Part shown: one piece after another, positions 61,996 to 64,000 of the stretch
Numbering within the stretch: the stretch's first letter is position 1
Layout of the letters: each line of letters begins with the position of its first letter
Assembly (NCBI GenBank): GCA_030537615.1
Contig: JAUNVP010000004.1
Span: forward strand, 1 to 64,000
Origin: Actinomycetaceae bacterium
GTDB taxonomy: Bacteria > Actinomycetota > Actinomycetes > Actinomycetales > Actinomycetaceae
DNA: 64,000 nt
Direction: 5' to 3'
Notes under the pieces: model-generated
What the model was told of the DNA's origin: nothing
What the model saw: the letters and a program-made list of their open reading frames with translations, nothing else
The model's database searches: none
Program-made: the position numbers and the translations under genes

Positions 61996-62042
61996 CCGTA
62001 TAAAAGAGGAGGAGCACCTCGTGCTCCTCCTCTTTTATACGG
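61996..62042. terminator. 22-bp perfect hairpin between tetR and trxA
   Basis: An exact inverted repeat of 22 bp (61996-62017 and 62021-62042) with a 3-nt loop lies between two converging genes. An A-rich tract before it and a T-rich base within the second arm make it a probable bidirectional terminator. Confidence 0.85.
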
Positions 62043-62046
62043 GTAG

Positions 62047-62418
62047 TTACTTCTGTTGTTGTTCGGCCTCGTCGATCTGACGGCGAACGTCGTCCATGTC
62101 GAGTCCCTTAATCTGTTCGATAACGTCTTCAAGAGCTTCTGCCTGGAGGACACCAGAATGACGAAATACTGCAATGCCCTGACGGAAAGCCATGAGGGTT
62201 GGGATCGAGGAAATCTGTGCGGCAGCCGCTAGTTGCTGTTCAGCCTCCGTATCGACCTTGCCGAAAACAACGTCGGGGTACTTCTCCGAGACCTTCTCGT
62301 AAATTGGACTAAACATACGGCACGGGCCGCACCAGGCTGCCCAAAAGTCAACGAGGACAATCTCATTGCCTTCGATGGTGGAGCCGAACTCTTTGAAGGT
62401 CAGGTCAGTAGTTGCCAT
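62047..62418 (-). CDS. trxA: Thioredoxin
   Basis: A 123-residue cytoplasmic thioredoxin with the active site WCGPC at 29-33 and the cis-proline segment SSIPTLM. The C-terminus is slightly extended by a Gln/Glu-rich tail. It keeps protein thiols reduced. It lies alone, convergent with tetR. Confidence 0.93.
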   Translation of the reverse strand: MATTDLTFKEFGSTIEGNEIVLVDFWAAWCGPCRMFSPIYEKVSEKYPDVVFGKVDTEAEQQLAAAAQISSIPTLMAFRQGIAVFRHSGVLQAEALEDVIEQIKGLDMDDVRRQIDEAEQQQK

Positions 62419-62523
62419 GTCTTTTCAACCCTTTCAGGGGTGTTGATTGCATTCCTGCCACTAATAACCTTGCCTTGCCGACTATTATTCCGGCAACTGG
62501 AAACTGTGTTTGAGACCTCAGTC

Positions 62524-64000
<1,477 letters not shown>

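Overview
The window looks like chromosomal DNA of a Gram-positive actinobacterium, most likely Actinomycetaceae (the Trueperella/Arcanobacterium/Schaalia neighbourhood). The reasons are a moderately high GC content, many GTG starts, ATGA-coupled operons, probable leaderless promoters, DtxR-type iron boxes, a cory-CC-star/ArsA/CstA locus, a fused ModBC and an AzlCD pair. The genus call is an inference from gene content; no rRNA or tRNA gene was seen.

Region 1 (1-13.2 kb) is accessory. It holds a possible insertion-sequence end, a bacteriocin-resistance-type ABC transporter with its own two-component system, and several decayed genes: the tail of a restriction endonuclease, an IS3-family transposase, a serine recombinase tail, the tail of a DUF4132-type protein and a small membrane protein. 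It also has an AT-rich AbiH-like phage-defence gene with an overlapping small ORF, and an iron-box-controlled ABC transporter operon with a DUF4418 protein.

Region 2 (13.2-25.3 kb) is a respiratory nitrate reductase locus: narK-narGHJI with moeA, moaA, mobA and a MogA/MoaB-type gene. It carries the MGD-forming enzyme MobA, which nitrate reductase needs.

Region 3 (25.4-39.3 kb) is mixed. It contains a membrane protein, a DNA-binding protein with homing-endonuclease-associated repeats, an acetyltransferase, a membrane pyrophosphatase coupled to a putative glycosyltransferase, a LacI-controlled sugar ABC importer, and the CstA/cory-CC-star/ArsA-like group.

Region 4 (39.3-55.4 kb) starts with an AbiL-like ATPase/RloB defence pair and a sulfur-related section (a SLAC1/TehA-like membrane protein behind a CsoR/CstR-type palindrome, and a DsrE-like protein). 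It continues with a second molybdenum-cofactor set (moaD, moeA, mog, moaE, moeB, moaC, moaA). These flank an operon built around a membrane protein that fuses a b-type cytochrome to a sulfite-oxidase-family molybdenum domain. Molybdate uptake follows (modBC fusion, modA and a HTH-Mop regulator). This unnamed cytochrome-molybdenum operon is the best candidate here for an undescribed system.

Region 5 (55.6-64 kb) holds a Nudix hydrolase, an OmpR-type two-component system with an acidic membrane peptide facing a DUF4956-VTC pair across an MprA-like operator, an AzlCD exporter with a divergent TetR regulator, thioredoxin, and asd-lysC (lysC runs off the end of the window).
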